A stretch of 15,071 nucleotides of DNA. It comes from Erythrobacter sp. UBA2510 (lineage in GTDB: Bacteria; Pseudomonadota; Alphaproteobacteria; Sphingomonadales; Sphingomonadaceae). The notes beneath the pieces were generated by a model that worked only from the letters and a program-made list of their open reading frames with translations, made no database searches and was not told the DNA's origin. Location of the stretch: assembly GCA_002341345.1 (NCBI GenBank), contig DDNW01000194.1:6542-21612 (forward strand), in the 5' to 3' direction. Numbering within the stretch: the first letter of the stretch is position 1; each line of letters begins with the position of its first letter. This document shows, in pieces, positions 1 to 7,806 of the stretch. Both the position numbers and the translations under genes were made by a program.

Positions 1-1161
1 CGCGCCCATGAGCGCCGAGCCGATACCCAGGCTGATGACGTGAGCGAGCGCGCTGCTGATAGCGGCGGTCGTCCCCCGCATCCTGGGCTCCACCAGGCTT
101 TGGATTGTCGTTGCGACGGTCGGGGAGAAGGCAGGAACGATTGTCGCTGGAATGAACAGCAATAACACCAAGACGAGCCAGCTATCGGTCCGGGTCAAGG
201 CAAAGATGTAGATCGGGGCCGCAAGAAGCATGCCGAGGCAGGGCGCGAGCGCATACCACCTTGTGTCGCGACGACCGAGTGCGTCGGCAAGGAGACCTCC
301 GCCCAGGATTCCGATCGCGGTCGAGAGTCCGTTTACTACGCCGACGATCAAGCCGGCCTGCGTATAGCTGATCCCGAAGTTTCGGGTGAGAAGGGGAAAC
401 AGGAACAGCGCGATACCGTATGCAACGATCTGGACGAGGCCTGCCGCTATGGCCAGGTGGACAAACGTTGAATTGCCAACCAGCGTTTTGGCCACGACCT
501 TGATCGAAGGTGCTTCGCCCGACACGACCCGCTTTGGTTCTGAGAAGCCGCGGGTCGGCTCCTTCAGCGCTTTCCAGACGATGAGCGAGAGGACGACGCC
601 TGGCGCCCCTATGGCGGCAAAAGCCCATTGCCAGCCGAAATTAGCCGCCAGCCAGCCGCCCGCGACGGCACCGATAACCCCGCCGATCGGCAGGCCGAAG
701 ACCACCATCGAGTATGCCGAAGCGCGCTGGTTGGGCGGAAAGTAATCGGAAAGCAGCGACAGGACCGCGGGAATATATCCGCCTTCACCCATGCCGACCG
801 CTGCACGATAAAGCAGCAATTGCGGGAAGCTTTGTGCGGTGCCGCACAACATCGTCGCCGCTGACCAGACGCCGACCGCGATCCAAATTATGGTCTTGCG
901 GCTGTAGCGCTCGACAAGACGGCCCACAGGAAAGCTGGCGAGAACATAGAGAATGGTAAAGCTCGTGCCTCCCAGAAGGCCGAGCTGCGCGTCGCTAAGC
1001 TGGAAGTCCTTCTTGATGGCTTCGCCGACCACGCCAATGATCATGCGGTCAGCATAATTTACAATGTACACGAGGAAGAGGATGAAGATCACGCGCCGCT
1101 TGAACGATGTGCCCAGCGTCGATTCGCTATCCGTTGCCTTGTCCGACCCCACTACCGCCAT
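1..1161 (-). CDS. MFS transporter, spinster-like (partial, C-terminus outside window)
   Basis: I translated 387 codons from ATG at 1161 to the left edge without a stop; the C-terminus lies outside the window. The protein is strongly hydrophobic with at least nine likely membrane helices. TM1 carries NYADR (residues 35-39), typical of spinster/anion-cation symporter-like MFS proteins. The loop between TM2 and TM3 holds the MFS motif A as G80-RLVERYSRK89. A ribosome binding site GGGAG lies at 1168-1172, six bases before the ATG, which supports this start. It is an inner-membrane permease, expected to move a small organic solute by proton or ion coupling. It is divergent from the TonB-dependent receptor, so the pair may bring one substrate across both membranes. 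The substrate cannot be read from the sequence. The family is secure. Confidence 0.9.
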   Translation of the reverse strand, partial: MAVVGSDKATDSESTLGTSFKRRVIFILFLVYIVNYADRMIIGVVGEAIKKDFQLSDAQLGLLGGTSFTILYVLASFPVGRLVERYSRKTIIWIAVGVWSAATMLCGTAQSFPQLLLYRAAVGMGEGGYIPAVLSLLSDYFPPNQRASAYSMVVFGLPIGGVIGAVAGGWLAANFGWQWAFAAIGAPGVVLSLIVWKALKEPTRGFSEPKRVVSGEAPSIKVVAKTLVGNSTFVHLAIAAGLVQIVAYGIALFLFPLLTRNFGISYTQAGLIVGVVNGLSTAIGILGGGLLADALGRRDTRWYALAPCLGMLLAAPIYIFALTRTDSWLVLVLLLFIPATIVPAFSPTVATTIQSLVEPRMRGTTAAISSALAHVISLGIGSALMGA

Positions 1162-1193
1162 TTCTCGCTCCCAACCCATTCACCGACTTATCT

Positions 1194-1208
1194 CTGTATA
1201 CGTTACAG
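1194..1208. repeat. Short inverted repeat CTGTA-N5-TACAG
   Basis: Five-base arms at 1194-1198 and 1204-1208 are perfect complements with a 5-base spacer. The repeat lies 33 bp upstream of the MFS start. Its size and position would suit a dimeric regulator, but arms this short can arise by chance. Confidence 0.3.
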
Positions 1209-1298
1209 CAGATTGTCGAGGATTCAACATTCAGAACACATCTGGTAAAAACCTCTACATTGTCAGTTGACAGACAGAGGCAGTTGCGTCCACAAGAA

Positions 1299-1306
1299 TA
1301 TCGATA
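1299..1306. promoter_or_regulatory. Putative operator 1 (TATCGATA), upstream of TonB receptor
   Basis: A perfect 8-bp palindrome in the context GAATATCGATAAA, 40 bp upstream of the TonB receptor ATG. The same 13-base context occurs at operator 2 (5916-5928). It is inferred to bind the GntR regulator encoded at 6933-7667. Confidence 0.55.
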
Positions 1307-1346
1307 AAGCACATGGCAAGTGCCAATGTGTCAAGGGGAGGTAAAT

Positions 1347-3689
1347 ATGAAACTAGGTAAAAACTTGGCTTTGGGATGCTGCATTGCTGCATTGGCGGCC
1401 CCGGCGACGGTGCTGGCGCAAAGCTATGGCAACGACGCCCCTGCATCCGCGGATGGCGCTCAATCCGGCAAGAATTCCGGAATTGCCGACATCATCGTTA
1501 CGGCTCGTAAGGTCTCGGAAAGCGCGCAGTCCGTTCCGCTTTCGATCGTCGCGCTGGACGGTAATGCTTTGGCCGATGCCAACGTCAACAACGTGCAGGA
1601 CCTGCAGTCGCAGGTTCCGAACCTCATTCTCCAGACCCACCCCAACGATCCGCAAGGGCTTAGCCTCGCAATGCGTGGCCAAAAGCAGGTCGATCTGACC
1701 CTGACGCTCGACACCTCTGTGGGTGTCTATGTCGATGGTTATTACGCTCCCAGGCCGCTGGGCCTCCGCAATGGCCTTATCGACGTTGCTCGGGTGGAAG
1801 TGCTGCGCGGGCCGCAGGGAACGCTGTACGGCCGGAACACGACTGGCGGCGCGATCGCCCTTTACACGAATGACCCGGTGGACGTGGTCGAGGGGTCTGT
1901 GCAGGCCAGCTACGGCAATTTCAACGCCTGGGACGTTGTCGGGATCGTCAACGTTCCGCTTAATGACCGTCTGGCGCTGCGGCTTGTCGGCCAGCACAAC
2001 GAGCATGACGGATATGGCGAGGATGCCGCGGGGCGCCCGCTCGTTGAAGAGAAGGGAACTTACGTTCGCGGCAAGCTGAAGTTCGATGTTTCCGACGCGA
2101 TCACTGCAACGCTTCTGGGCTCCTACCAGAACTCATCCAACAGCGGCGCGATTGTGCAGCTGACCGATGTGCGGCCTCCGGCAAATGACGGCTCGGCGGT
2201 ATCCGACTACAACGTGGCGGTGCTCGCCGTTGCGGCCGAACTGGGTCTCAGCTTTACCCCTGCGAACCTCGCCACGGCGCAGTCGACACTCGAATCCTAT
2301 ATCGGCGCGCCTCCGGGCAATTACTGGGATTCCTACACCAGCCTGCCGCAATATTCCGACACACAGGTCTATAACGCCGGTCTCGATATCGTAGCCGACC
2401 TGTCGGACACGATCACGCTGCGGTCGCTCACGGGCTTCATGTCGATCGATCGCCGATCCCAGACCGATACTGACGGCTCTCCCTTCGCATTGATCGGCGG
2501 GCCGCGCGAGACGCAGGACCAATATTATAGCCAGGAGCTGCAGCTGCTCGGCGATTCCGGCAAGCTGAACTGGGTCGCAGGCCTTTACTACGGCAATGAG
2601 CGCGGTCACGACCAGACGGTCAGCGACACCCTGCGCTTTATCAGCTCGACGTCACCGACGATCTATGACGCGACCGTTCGCAACAAGTCCTATGCGATTT
2701 TCGCGCAAGCCGATTACGAGCTGCTGCCGTCGCTTCGGCTGACGGCGGGCGCCCGTTATTCATGGGACGAGCGTACGCTGATTTCGCGCAACAGCAATCG
2801 GACAAATCCCTGCGTCGTTCCCGCTCCGGGATTCGATGCGGTCACAGCAGATCCGGCTTCACGGCAATGTCCGCGCGAATTCGTGGACAAGTTCTCTGAC
2901 CCGTCCTGGTTGCTGTCCCTCGATTATCAGGTCAGCCCTGACGTTCTGGTCTATGCCAAGTACGCCCGCGGCTATCGTTCGGGCGGCCGTAACTTCAAGG
3001 GTTCGAACAATATCGGTACCTTCATCGACTTCGAACCGGAAACCGTCACCGAATACGAGGTTGGCCTGAAGTCGTATTTCTTCGACCGCAAGGTACGCTT
3101 CAACTTTGCTGCGTATTATGACAATTATTCAGATGTCCAGAAAGTGGCAACGATCCTGCTCCCGGGCACTTCGGCTTTCTCGTCGCAAACGGTCAACGCA
3201 GCGAAGGCGAGGGTCCAAGGCTTCGAGGCCGATGTGGTCTGGAGGGTTACGGACAATCTGTCGCTCAATGCAGCGGCCGGCCTGGTCGACGGGAAATACA
3301 AGGAATTCGACGATCTCCTGAAGGGCGATCGTTCGGACGAGCCTTTCGATGTTCCCGAATGGACCTACAACGTCGGCGGGCGCTACAGCTACCCGACCCA
3401 GTTCGGCGAGGTGCGAGCGCAGGTCGACTATCAGTGGCAGGACAGCTTCTACATCGATCCGCAGTCCTACCGCGTCGTCACGTTTACTCAGCCTGCACGC
3501 GGCTTGCTTGGTGCCCGGGTCAGTGTCGAGGTCGATGCCTGGGATACCGAGTTTGCAGTGTATGGAAAGAACCTGACCAAGGAGGAATATCTGTCCTCCG
3601 GTGCCGGTCCCTATGAATCGCTGGGCCTCAACTTTGCCATCGTTGGAGAGCCGCGGCTGTTCGGCGTGGAAGCGAAGAAGCGATTCTGA
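1347..3689 (+). CDS. TonB-dependent outer-membrane receptor
   Basis: This 780-aa protein is an outer-membrane active transporter energised by TonB-ExbBD. Residues 1-24 are a signal peptide (KLGKN, then a hydrophobic core, cleavage after VLA). A TonB box-like stretch DIIVTARK lies at 48-55. The plug domain follows, with the conserved pattern RVEVLRGPQGTLYGRNTTGG, then a long beta-barrel that ends in the terminal Phe recognised by the BAM machinery. The length is normal for the family. I chose ATG 1347 because AAGGGGAGG at 1333-1341 sits just ahead of it and the signal peptide starts there; an in-frame ATG at 1320 would add nine residues that do not fit a signal peptide. In sphingomonads such receptors are often encoded beside catabolic genes and import the substrate. 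It is followed by the SnoaL-like gene after 85 bp. The ligand is unknown. Confidence 0.95.
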   Translation: MKLGKNLALGCCIAALAAPATVLAQSYGNDAPASADGAQSGKNSGIADIIVTARKVSESAQSVPLSIVALDGNALADANVNNVQDLQSQVPNLILQTHPNDPQGLSLAMRGQKQVDLTLTLDTSVGVYVDGYYAPRPLGLRNGLIDVARVEVLRGPQGTLYGRNTTGGAIALYTNDPVDVVEGSVQASYGNFNAWDVVGIVNVPLNDRLALRLVGQHNEHDGYGEDAAGRPLVEEKGTYVRGKLKFDVSDAITATLLGSYQNSSNSGAIVQLTDVRPPANDGSAVSDYNVAVLAVAAELGLSFTPANLATAQSTLESYIGAPPGNYWDSYTSLPQYSDTQVYNAGLDIVADLSDTITLRSLTGFMSIDRRSQTDTDGSPFALIGGPRETQDQYYSQELQLLGDSGKLNWVAGLYYGNERGHDQTVSDTLRFISSTSPTIYDATVRNKSYAIFAQADYELLPSLRLTAGARYSWDERTLISRNSNRTNPCVVPAPGFDAVTADPASRQCPREFVDKFSDPSWLLSLDYQVSPDVLVYAKYARGYRSGGRNFKGSNNIGTFIDFEPETVTEYEVGLKSYFFDRKVRFNFAAYYDNYSDVQKVATILLPGTSAFSSQTVNAAKARVQGFEADVVWRVTDNLSLNAAAGLVDGKYKEFDDLLKGDRSDEPFDVPEWTYNVGGRYSYPTQFGEVRAQVDYQWQDSFYIDPQSYRVVTFTQPARGLLGARVSVEVDAWDTEFAVYGKNLTKEEYLSSGAGPYESLGLNFAIVGEPRLFGVEAKKRF

Positions 3690-3699
3690 CTGAAACAGG

Positions 3700-3729
3700 G
3701 GCGTTCCGGTCGATTTTGGCCGGGACGTC
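3700..3729 (+). terminator. Possible attenuator hairpin after TonB receptor
   Basis: Arms 3700-3711 and 3718-3729 can form a 12-bp RNA stem with three G-U pairs, closed by a GATTTT loop. There is no U-tract after it. It could weaken read-through into the SnoaL and P450 genes, or protect the 3' end of the receptor mRNA. A second small inverted repeat, AGCAAA-TG-TTTGCT, follows at 3735-3748. Confidence 0.4.
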
Positions 3730-3774
3730 TCGACAGCAAATGTTTGCTTCCGGATTGAAGGTGAAGAGGTCATA

Positions 3775-4233
3775 ATGACAGACAACGCAGTTGGCGAACA
3801 GAACATGGCTCGTTGGCGCGAGCTTCAGGAAACGCTCAATCGCGGTGACTTCGACGCGATGGACGAGTTCTTCCATCCAGATTTCGAATACAGTAACCCC
3901 TCCCGCCCTGACCTTAAAGGCTACCAAGCGTGGAAGGCCTCGCCGATGGCGAACTACCGGATTTTCAGCCCTTCGACCTATTCAGTCAAACGAATGGTAG
4001 CGGATGGGGACGACGTCTGGGCACTGTGCAACCAGACCGGAACGCACAGCAGCAGTCTTTACATGGGTATTGAGGCCAGCGGCCGTTCTTTCGACATCGA
4101 CTGGGTATCGATCATCAGCTTCCGTGACGGCAAGATCACCAAGATAGTGAGCATTGCCGATGTGCTTGGAAAATTCGTGCAACTGGGCGTGCTCAACAAG
4201 GACCTGACGCCGGTCAATCCATACGACCGATAG
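3775..4233 (+). CDS. SnoaL-like / NTF2-fold protein
   Basis: This 152-aa protein has the layout of SnoaL-like NTF2-fold proteins: an N-terminal helix pair (RWRELQETLNRGDFDAMDEFFHPDFEY), then FxGxxxW-like spacing (KGYQAWK), then strands ending in 'IISFRDGKITKIVSIADVLG' (about 111-130). The fold forms a cone-shaped pocket used by cyclases, hydratases, isomerases and small-molecule binders. Specific catalytic residues cannot be assigned here. The RBS AAGAGG lies about six bases before the ATG. The stop is 16 bp before the P450 start, so the two are very probably co-transcribed and the protein may act on the P450 substrate or product. It is cytoplasmic, with no signal peptide. Confidence 0.85.
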   Translation: MTDNAVGEQNMARWRELQETLNRGDFDAMDEFFHPDFEYSNPSRPDLKGYQAWKASPMANYRIFSPSTYSVKRMVADGDDVWALCNQTGTHSSSLYMGIEASGRSFDIDWVSIISFRDGKITKIVSIADVLGKFVQLGVLNKDLTPVNPYDR

Positions 4234-4249
4234 AAAGCGGGAAAGCCCC

Positions 4250-5503
4250 ATGACCATAACAACCGCGCCGTCCTATCTCGAAACCGAGGGGCGCCTGCCA
4301 TTCCCGTTCTATGAAGAAATCCGCGCGGCAGGTGGCATCGCCTGGGACGAGGCGATGAAGAGTTGGATTATCGTCAATTACGATCTGGCCAAACAAGTCC
4401 TGCTCGATGACGAGCAATTCGCGCATCCCTACACGACCATGCAGGCGCGCGAAGCCTATCTGAAGGTTCGCTCGGGTAACCCCCGATCGATGATGTTTTT
4501 ATCGGGCGAAAAGCACCGCGCCTTTCACAAATGGTGGCTGATCGAGCTGCTCTCGCCGCGCGCGGTCAAAAAGCATCAGGGCTTGATAGACGCCTGGATA
4601 GACACGTTGCTTGACGGACTCGACGGGCGCGACACGGTCAACCTCGTCGACGAATTTGCCGAGCGGGTGCCGCTTGGCGTCTTCGCCGCACTGCTGGACT
4701 TCCCAGTGCGCGACCTCGCTTTTCTTGAGCATGTGAAGCAACTGAACGACGAGATCGCTGCCTTTGCCAGTGCCGCCAACGCGCAGCAGCTGGAAGGCGA
4801 CGGGAATGCCGAGGCGCAAAGGATCGCAGACAGGGCGATCGCTGCGGGTGATGAACTTAACGAGATCCTCTTGCCACTTGTGCAAGCGCGAAAGAGCGGC
4901 GAAGGCAGCGACTTCATCAGCCAGCTGTGGAGCGGTGGCCACCGCGTGTTCGAGGATTGGAACGAACTCGACACTCTGGACGCCTGCCGACGTTTGTTGT
5001 TCGCCGGTATCGACACAACCACCCACGCCATCTGCAACGGCATCTACATGTTACTGGACGATGCGGGTCTGAGGTCTGAAGTGAGCGGCGGAGGGCAGGG
5101 CGAGCTCGACCACTTCGTCGAGGAAGTATTCCGTCTCAATGGCAGTGTACAGTTTCGGCCGCGCCGGGTCATGAAGGATGCCGAAATCGGCGGGCAACAT
5201 ATCAGCGCAGGAAGCATGCTCCTAATTTCGCTTATCGGCGCCAATCGCGATCCGGCTCACTATGGTTGTCCCGCTCAGGTCGACCTGACGCGCGCCCGGC
5301 CACACGATCACTTTGCTTTCAACTATGGACCGCGCACCTGTCTCGGAATGCATCTGGCGCGCTCGGAACTCGCTACCGCAATTCGCAAGGTATTCGAAAA
5401 ATGGCCCGAGATGCAGCTCGACCCTGCAGCCGCGCCGCCCACCTTCGAAGGATTCCTGATGCGTTCCTATCGGCCGCTCAACATCCGAACCCGCCCGGCT
5501 TGA
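4250..5503 (+). CDS. Cytochrome P450 monooxygenase (complete)
   Basis: This 417-aa soluble bacterial P450 has all class signatures: the I-helix oxygen-activation motif A252-G-I-D255-T256-T257, the K-helix ExxR as E292-VF-R295, and the haem loop FNYGPRTCLG with the thiolate ligand at Cys364. The length is normal for class I soluble bacterial P450s, which need a separate ferredoxin and reductase; neither is encoded in the window. The expected reaction is hydroxylation or a related oxidation of a hydrophobic substrate with O2. It lies 16 bp after the SnoaL-like gene in the same apparent operon as the TonB receptor. Its stop is only 3 bp from the stop of the convergent decarboxylase-family gene, with no visible terminator between them. 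The CYP family and substrate cannot be given. Confidence 0.95.
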   Translation: MTITTAPSYLETEGRLPFPFYEEIRAAGGIAWDEAMKSWIIVNYDLAKQVLLDDEQFAHPYTTMQAREAYLKVRSGNPRSMMFLSGEKHRAFHKWWLIELLSPRAVKKHQGLIDAWIDTLLDGLDGRDTVNLVDEFAERVPLGVFAALLDFPVRDLAFLEHVKQLNDEIAAFASAANAQQLEGDGNAEAQRIADRAIAAGDELNEILLPLVQARKSGEGSDFISQLWSGGHRVFEDWNELDTLDACRRLLFAGIDTTTHAICNGIYMLLDDAGLRSEVSGGGQGELDHFVEEVFRLNGSVQFRPRRVMKDAEIGGQHISAGSMLLISLIGANRDPAHYGCPAQVDLTRARPHDHFAFNYGPRTCLGMHLARSELATAIRKVFEKWPEMQLDPAAAPPTFEGFLMRSYRPLNIRTRPA

Positions 5504-5506
5504 TCG

Positions 5507-5902
5507 TCAAGGCTGCGCCCACTGATCGAATAGGCCCATTTCACGCAGCACCTCCTCGGCTACGCGAAAGCTGTCGGCTGCGGCAACCACCCCGCAATAG
5601 GCGATAGTCTGGTAGAGGGTGCCCTGAATTTCCTCGATCGTCGCGCCGTTGTTGATGGCGGAACGGATATGGGCCGCCACTTGCGTTGGCCGGTTCAGAG
5701 CTGTCAGGGTCGAGATGAGGATAAGGCTTCGGGTCTTGCGGTCGAGATCGTCGCGGGCCCAGACATCGCCGAAGCAGTTTTCGTCAATGAAGGAGCGCAA
5801 GGGCGCGTTGAACTTGTTCAAGGTCTTGTTACGCCGGTCGATATAGGGTTCGCCCATGACCTCTTCGAGGATGGCAAGCCCTGCTGCACTTTTGTCTGTC
5901 AC
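5507..5902 (-). CDS. Carboxymuconolactone decarboxylase (PcaC-like) family protein
   Basis: This protein of 131 aa matches the PcaC-like layout: FGDVWARDDLDRKTRSLILISTLTALNR (about 44-71), then H78 in QVAAHIRSAINNGATIEEIQG, then the QTIAYCGVVAAADSF segment around Cys103. There is no CxxC, so it is not an AhpD-type peroxidase. PcaC decarboxylates gamma-carboxymuconolactone in the protocatechuate branch, but no other pca gene is present. A role in this cluster's own pathway is more likely, and its reaction is open. I chose the GTG at 5902 because a strong GAGGAG site (5909-5914) precedes it. A longer in-frame ATG start at 5959 would translate through the putative operator and RBS. It is divergent from the dehydrogenase at 5971. 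Confidence 0.85.
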   Translation of the reverse strand: MTDKSAAGLAILEEVMGEPYIDRRNKTLNKFNAPLRSFIDENCFGDVWARDDLDRKTRSLILISTLTALNRPTQVAAHIRSAINNGATIEEIQGTLYQTIAYCGVVAAADSFRVAEEVLREMGLFDQWAQP

Positions 5903-5917
5903 AATATACTCCTCGAA

Positions 5918-5925
5918 TATCGATA
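5918..5925. promoter_or_regulatory. Putative operator 2 (TATCGATA), decarboxylase/dehydrogenase divergent promoter
   Basis: A perfect 8-bp palindrome in the context GAATATCGATAAA, identical to operator 1. It lies in the 68-bp gap between divergent genes, three bases from the decarboxylase RBS and 45 bp upstream of the dehydrogenase ATG. A possible plus-strand promoter, TTGTCT (5892-5897) N17 GAATAT (5915-5920), would have its -10 box overlapping the motif. Confidence 0.55.
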
Positions 5926-5970
5926 AAAATCCGGTAACGGTTAAGCAACAGTCAGGCAAGGAGCGCCGTT

Positions 5971-6891
5971 ATGAAGATTGGGTTGATCGGGCTGGGCAAT
6001 ATGGGCGGTGCCATCGCCGAGCGCCTGCTCAAGCAGGGCGTAGAACTTTATGTCTGCGATCTCGACCGCGAGGCGTGCGAACGGGCGCGGGCGCAAGGCG
6101 CCGTCATTTGCGCAATGCCTGGCGATGTCGCAGATCGAGCGCCGACCGTCATTGGCTGCCTTCCAACGGTCAGGGCAGTCGAAGCCGTGCTCAATGGACC
6201 GGGCGGGGTACTCCAGGGTCAGGCTATCTCGTACTACGTGGAAATGTCCACGATCGGGCCGGCCTCGGCAGCGCAACATGCGGAGCAAGCCGAAGGTCGC
6301 TGTTCCTATATCGATGCTGCAATTTCCGGCGGAAGCGGGGCAGCGGCAGCCGGTCAGCTGGTGATCATGCTGGCGGGGGCGCCTGATGCCCTGGCCGAAC
6401 TCACGCCGCTGGTCGACATGCTGTCCAGCCGCCATTTCGTAGTCGGCGACAAGCCAGGCCAGGCGCAGGCGATGAAGCTGGTGAACAACCTGCTCGCAGC
6501 GGCCAACATGGCGAACTCGTTCGAGGCGTTGACGCTCGGCGTGGCGATGGGGCTGCGGCCGGAGACAATCGTAGAGGTCGTGAATGTCAGTAGCGGCCAG
6601 AACACCGGGCTGGTCGAGCGGCGCGTCAAGGCGATCCTGAGTCGGCGTTTCGATAGCGGACCCAAGATTGATTTGCTGGTCAAGGATATCGACCTTGCCT
6701 TCAAACAAGCTGCGGCCATCGACTTTCCGGTCGGCGCTCTTCCGTCGCTTTCGGGGATGGCGGAGCTGTGGAATCGCGCCGCCGCCAATGGCATGGGTAC
6801 GGACGATGTATCGGCATTGATCCGCCTTGTCGAAGATGCCGCAAATGTCGAAGTGGCTGGAACGGACCAAGCAGAAGCTGTCGATGAATGA
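5971..6891 (+). CDS. NAD(P)-dependent 3-hydroxyisobutyrate dehydrogenase-family oxidoreductase
   Basis: This 306-aa protein is a member of the beta-hydroxyacid dehydrogenase family. The N-terminal Rossmann domain opens with G7-LGNMGG13, the dinucleotide-binding loop. Residue D30 at the end of the second strand favours NAD. The substrate-binding signature is D115-AAISGG121 (family DAPVSGG). The catalytic lysine is K169 in MKLVNN with N173 beside it, and the family KDxxLA motif is K238-DIDLA. The length is normal. These enzymes oxidise 3-hydroxyacids such as 3-hydroxyisobutyrate, tartronate semialdehyde or relatives, and some reduce imines; the substrate here is unknown. AAGGAG (5958-5963) lies seven bases before the ATG. 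The gene converges on the GntR gene with a 41-bp gap in which I see no strong terminator. Confidence 0.9.
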   Translation: MKIGLIGLGNMGGAIAERLLKQGVELYVCDLDREACERARAQGAVICAMPGDVADRAPTVIGCLPTVRAVEAVLNGPGGVLQGQAISYYVEMSTIGPASAAQHAEQAEGRCSYIDAAISGGSGAAAAGQLVIMLAGAPDALAELTPLVDMLSSRHFVVGDKPGQAQAMKLVNNLLAAANMANSFEALTLGVAMGLRPETIVEVVNVSSGQNTGLVERRVKAILSRRFDSGPKIDLLVKDIDLAFKQAAAIDFPVGALPSLSGMAELWNRAAANGMGTDDVSALIRLVEDAANVEVAGTDQAEAVDE

Positions 6892-6932
6892 ACCGGTTGG
6901 CGTCGATTGGCCAGAGCCGCCTTCTGGATACC

Positions 6933-7667
6933 TTAGCTTACGGTTGCGAGGTTGGCATTTCCCTTGGCCGTTTCTTCCTCGATCCAGAAACGTACCGTCT
7001 GTTCGCTGTCGAGCGCTTCCGCGAAGCGGTCGACGTTTCGGCTGAATTGCTCGGCGACAAGCTTGATCGTCAGATCGGCGTTACGGGAAATTGCTGCCGC
7101 CGTAATCTCGTCATAGCCCGATCGCAGGCTGTCATTCGGCGCGTAAGGGATACAAAGCTGCCGGTAACGCTCCGACTGGTCCTGGTGCAACTGGCGCAGG
7201 GCAAGGGTGCGGGCATTGCTGCAGGCTGATATAAGCGCCTCGTGAAACGCGTGGTGTGCCTTGGCGAAGGATGGGCTGATGCGTTTGGGTTCCTTCTTGG
7301 TGTTCAACGGTGCCTTCAATACCGCATCGCGGGCGTCACAAAGCCGCGTTTCCCAATCGTGGTCGCCATGCGCCAGTGCGGAGCGGATGCACATAGCCTC
7401 GATTCCCATCGCGGTTTCGGTCAGCTCATAGAGGTCTTCGCTCGACATTGGTGCCGCTCGGAAGCCGCGCTGCGGGTCGGCGTGGACAAGCTGTTCCGAA
7501 ACCAGCCGCGACAGGGCCTCGCGCACCGCGCTCAGGCTGGTGCCGAAACGCTTGCTCAATTCGCTCGTGCGCAGGCGAGATCCTGGGCGGAGCTTGCAGG
7601 AAATGAGTTCGGCCCGCAATTGCTGGTAGAGGTGCTGGGTGATGCTGCGCGGTTGGGTCATGGCCAT
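6933..7667 (-). CDS. GntR-family transcriptional regulator (FadR/VanR-type, FCD domain)
   Basis: This 244-aa protein has an N-terminal winged helix-turn-helix (about 5-72: YQQLRAEL, LRPGSRLRTSELSKRFGTSLSAVREALSRL, then the wing) and an all-helical FCD effector domain (about 78-220). In typical FCD domains a metal is held by D-x3-H, then H, then H. Here the aligned residues appear to be H138, H142, D186 and Q207, an unusual set. Such proteins usually repress catabolic genes and release DNA when a carboxylate-type ligand binds. A second ATG at 7661 has better spacing to a GGAA and may be the real start. The gene is divergent from the Rieske gene, with operator 3 between them. It is the best candidate for the regulator that recognises TATCGATA in this cluster. 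Confidence 0.9.
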   Translation of the reverse strand: MAMTQPRSITQHLYQQLRAELISCKLRPGSRLRTSELSKRFGTSLSAVREALSRLVSEQLVHADPQRGFRAAPMSSEDLYELTETAMGIEAMCIRSALAHGDHDWETRLCDARDAVLKAPLNTKKEPKRISPSFAKAHHAFHEALISACSNARTLALRQLHQDQSERYRQLCIPYAPNDSLRSGYDEITAAAISRNADLTIKLVAEQFSRNVDRFAEALDSEQTVRFWIEEETAKGNANLATVS

Positions 7668-7673
7668 TCCGAT

Positions 7674-7690
7674 AGCGGATATCGTCCGCT
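7674..7690. repeat. Inverted repeat AGCGGA-N5-TCCGCT ahead of GntR gene
   Basis: Perfect 6-bp arms (7674-7679 and 7685-7690) flank a TATCG spacer, seven bases upstream of the GntR ATG. The repeat would be transcribed in the 5' leader or overlap the promoter. It could be a second autoregulatory operator or an mRNA hairpin near the ribosome binding site. Confidence 0.4.
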
Positions 7691-7709
7691 TACAAAAGAA
7701 CAGATAAAA

Positions 7710-7717
7710 TATCGATA
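7710..7717. promoter_or_regulatory. Putative operator 3 (TATCGATA), GntR/Rieske divergent promoter
   Basis: A perfect palindrome in the gap between the regulator and the Rieske gene, in the context AATATCGATAATCG, followed four bases later by TTGACA (7722-7727), which could be the -35 box of the Rieske promoter. No good -10 box is visible 16-18 bp further on. Its position next to the regulator gene suggests autoregulation. Confidence 0.6.
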
Positions 7718-7806
7718 ATCGTTGACATCGCCGGCTTGGAAGGCAAGAGGCGAGTGTCGATGCCTATTGCATGCAGGGTTACCAGAAAAGACGATTGGGG
7801 GAAGTA

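Larger units (their letters stand above)
1162..1346. promoter_or_regulatory. Divergent promoter region between MFS transporter and TonB receptor
   Basis: This 185-bp gap between two divergent genes contains no credible ORF. It is more AT-rich than its flanks. It holds an inverted repeat CTGTA-N5-TACAG (1194-1208), a compact palindrome TGTCA-GT-TGACA (1261-1272) that includes a TTGACA hexamer, and the TATCGATA motif (1299-1306) shared with four other promoters in the window. I could not assign a convincing -10 box at standard spacing. Confidence 0.6.

Noticed and set aside
4105..4112. TATCGATC inside the SnoaL gene and TATCGATG inside the dehydrogenase gene (near 6307) as extra operators
   Set aside because: They break the palindrome at the last base and are explained by coding sequence, far from any start.
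5903..5959. N-terminal extension of the decarboxylase-family protein to an ATG at 5959
   Set aside because: The extra 19 residues do not fit the family, and their codons run through the RBS and the operator palindrome; the GTG at 5902 with GAGGAG is better.
5941..6870. A 309-codon minus-strand open frame opposite the dehydrogenase
   Set aside because: The plus strand encodes the GxGxxG, DAAISGG and MKLVNN motifs of a real dehydrogenase; the antisense product has no recognisable domain.
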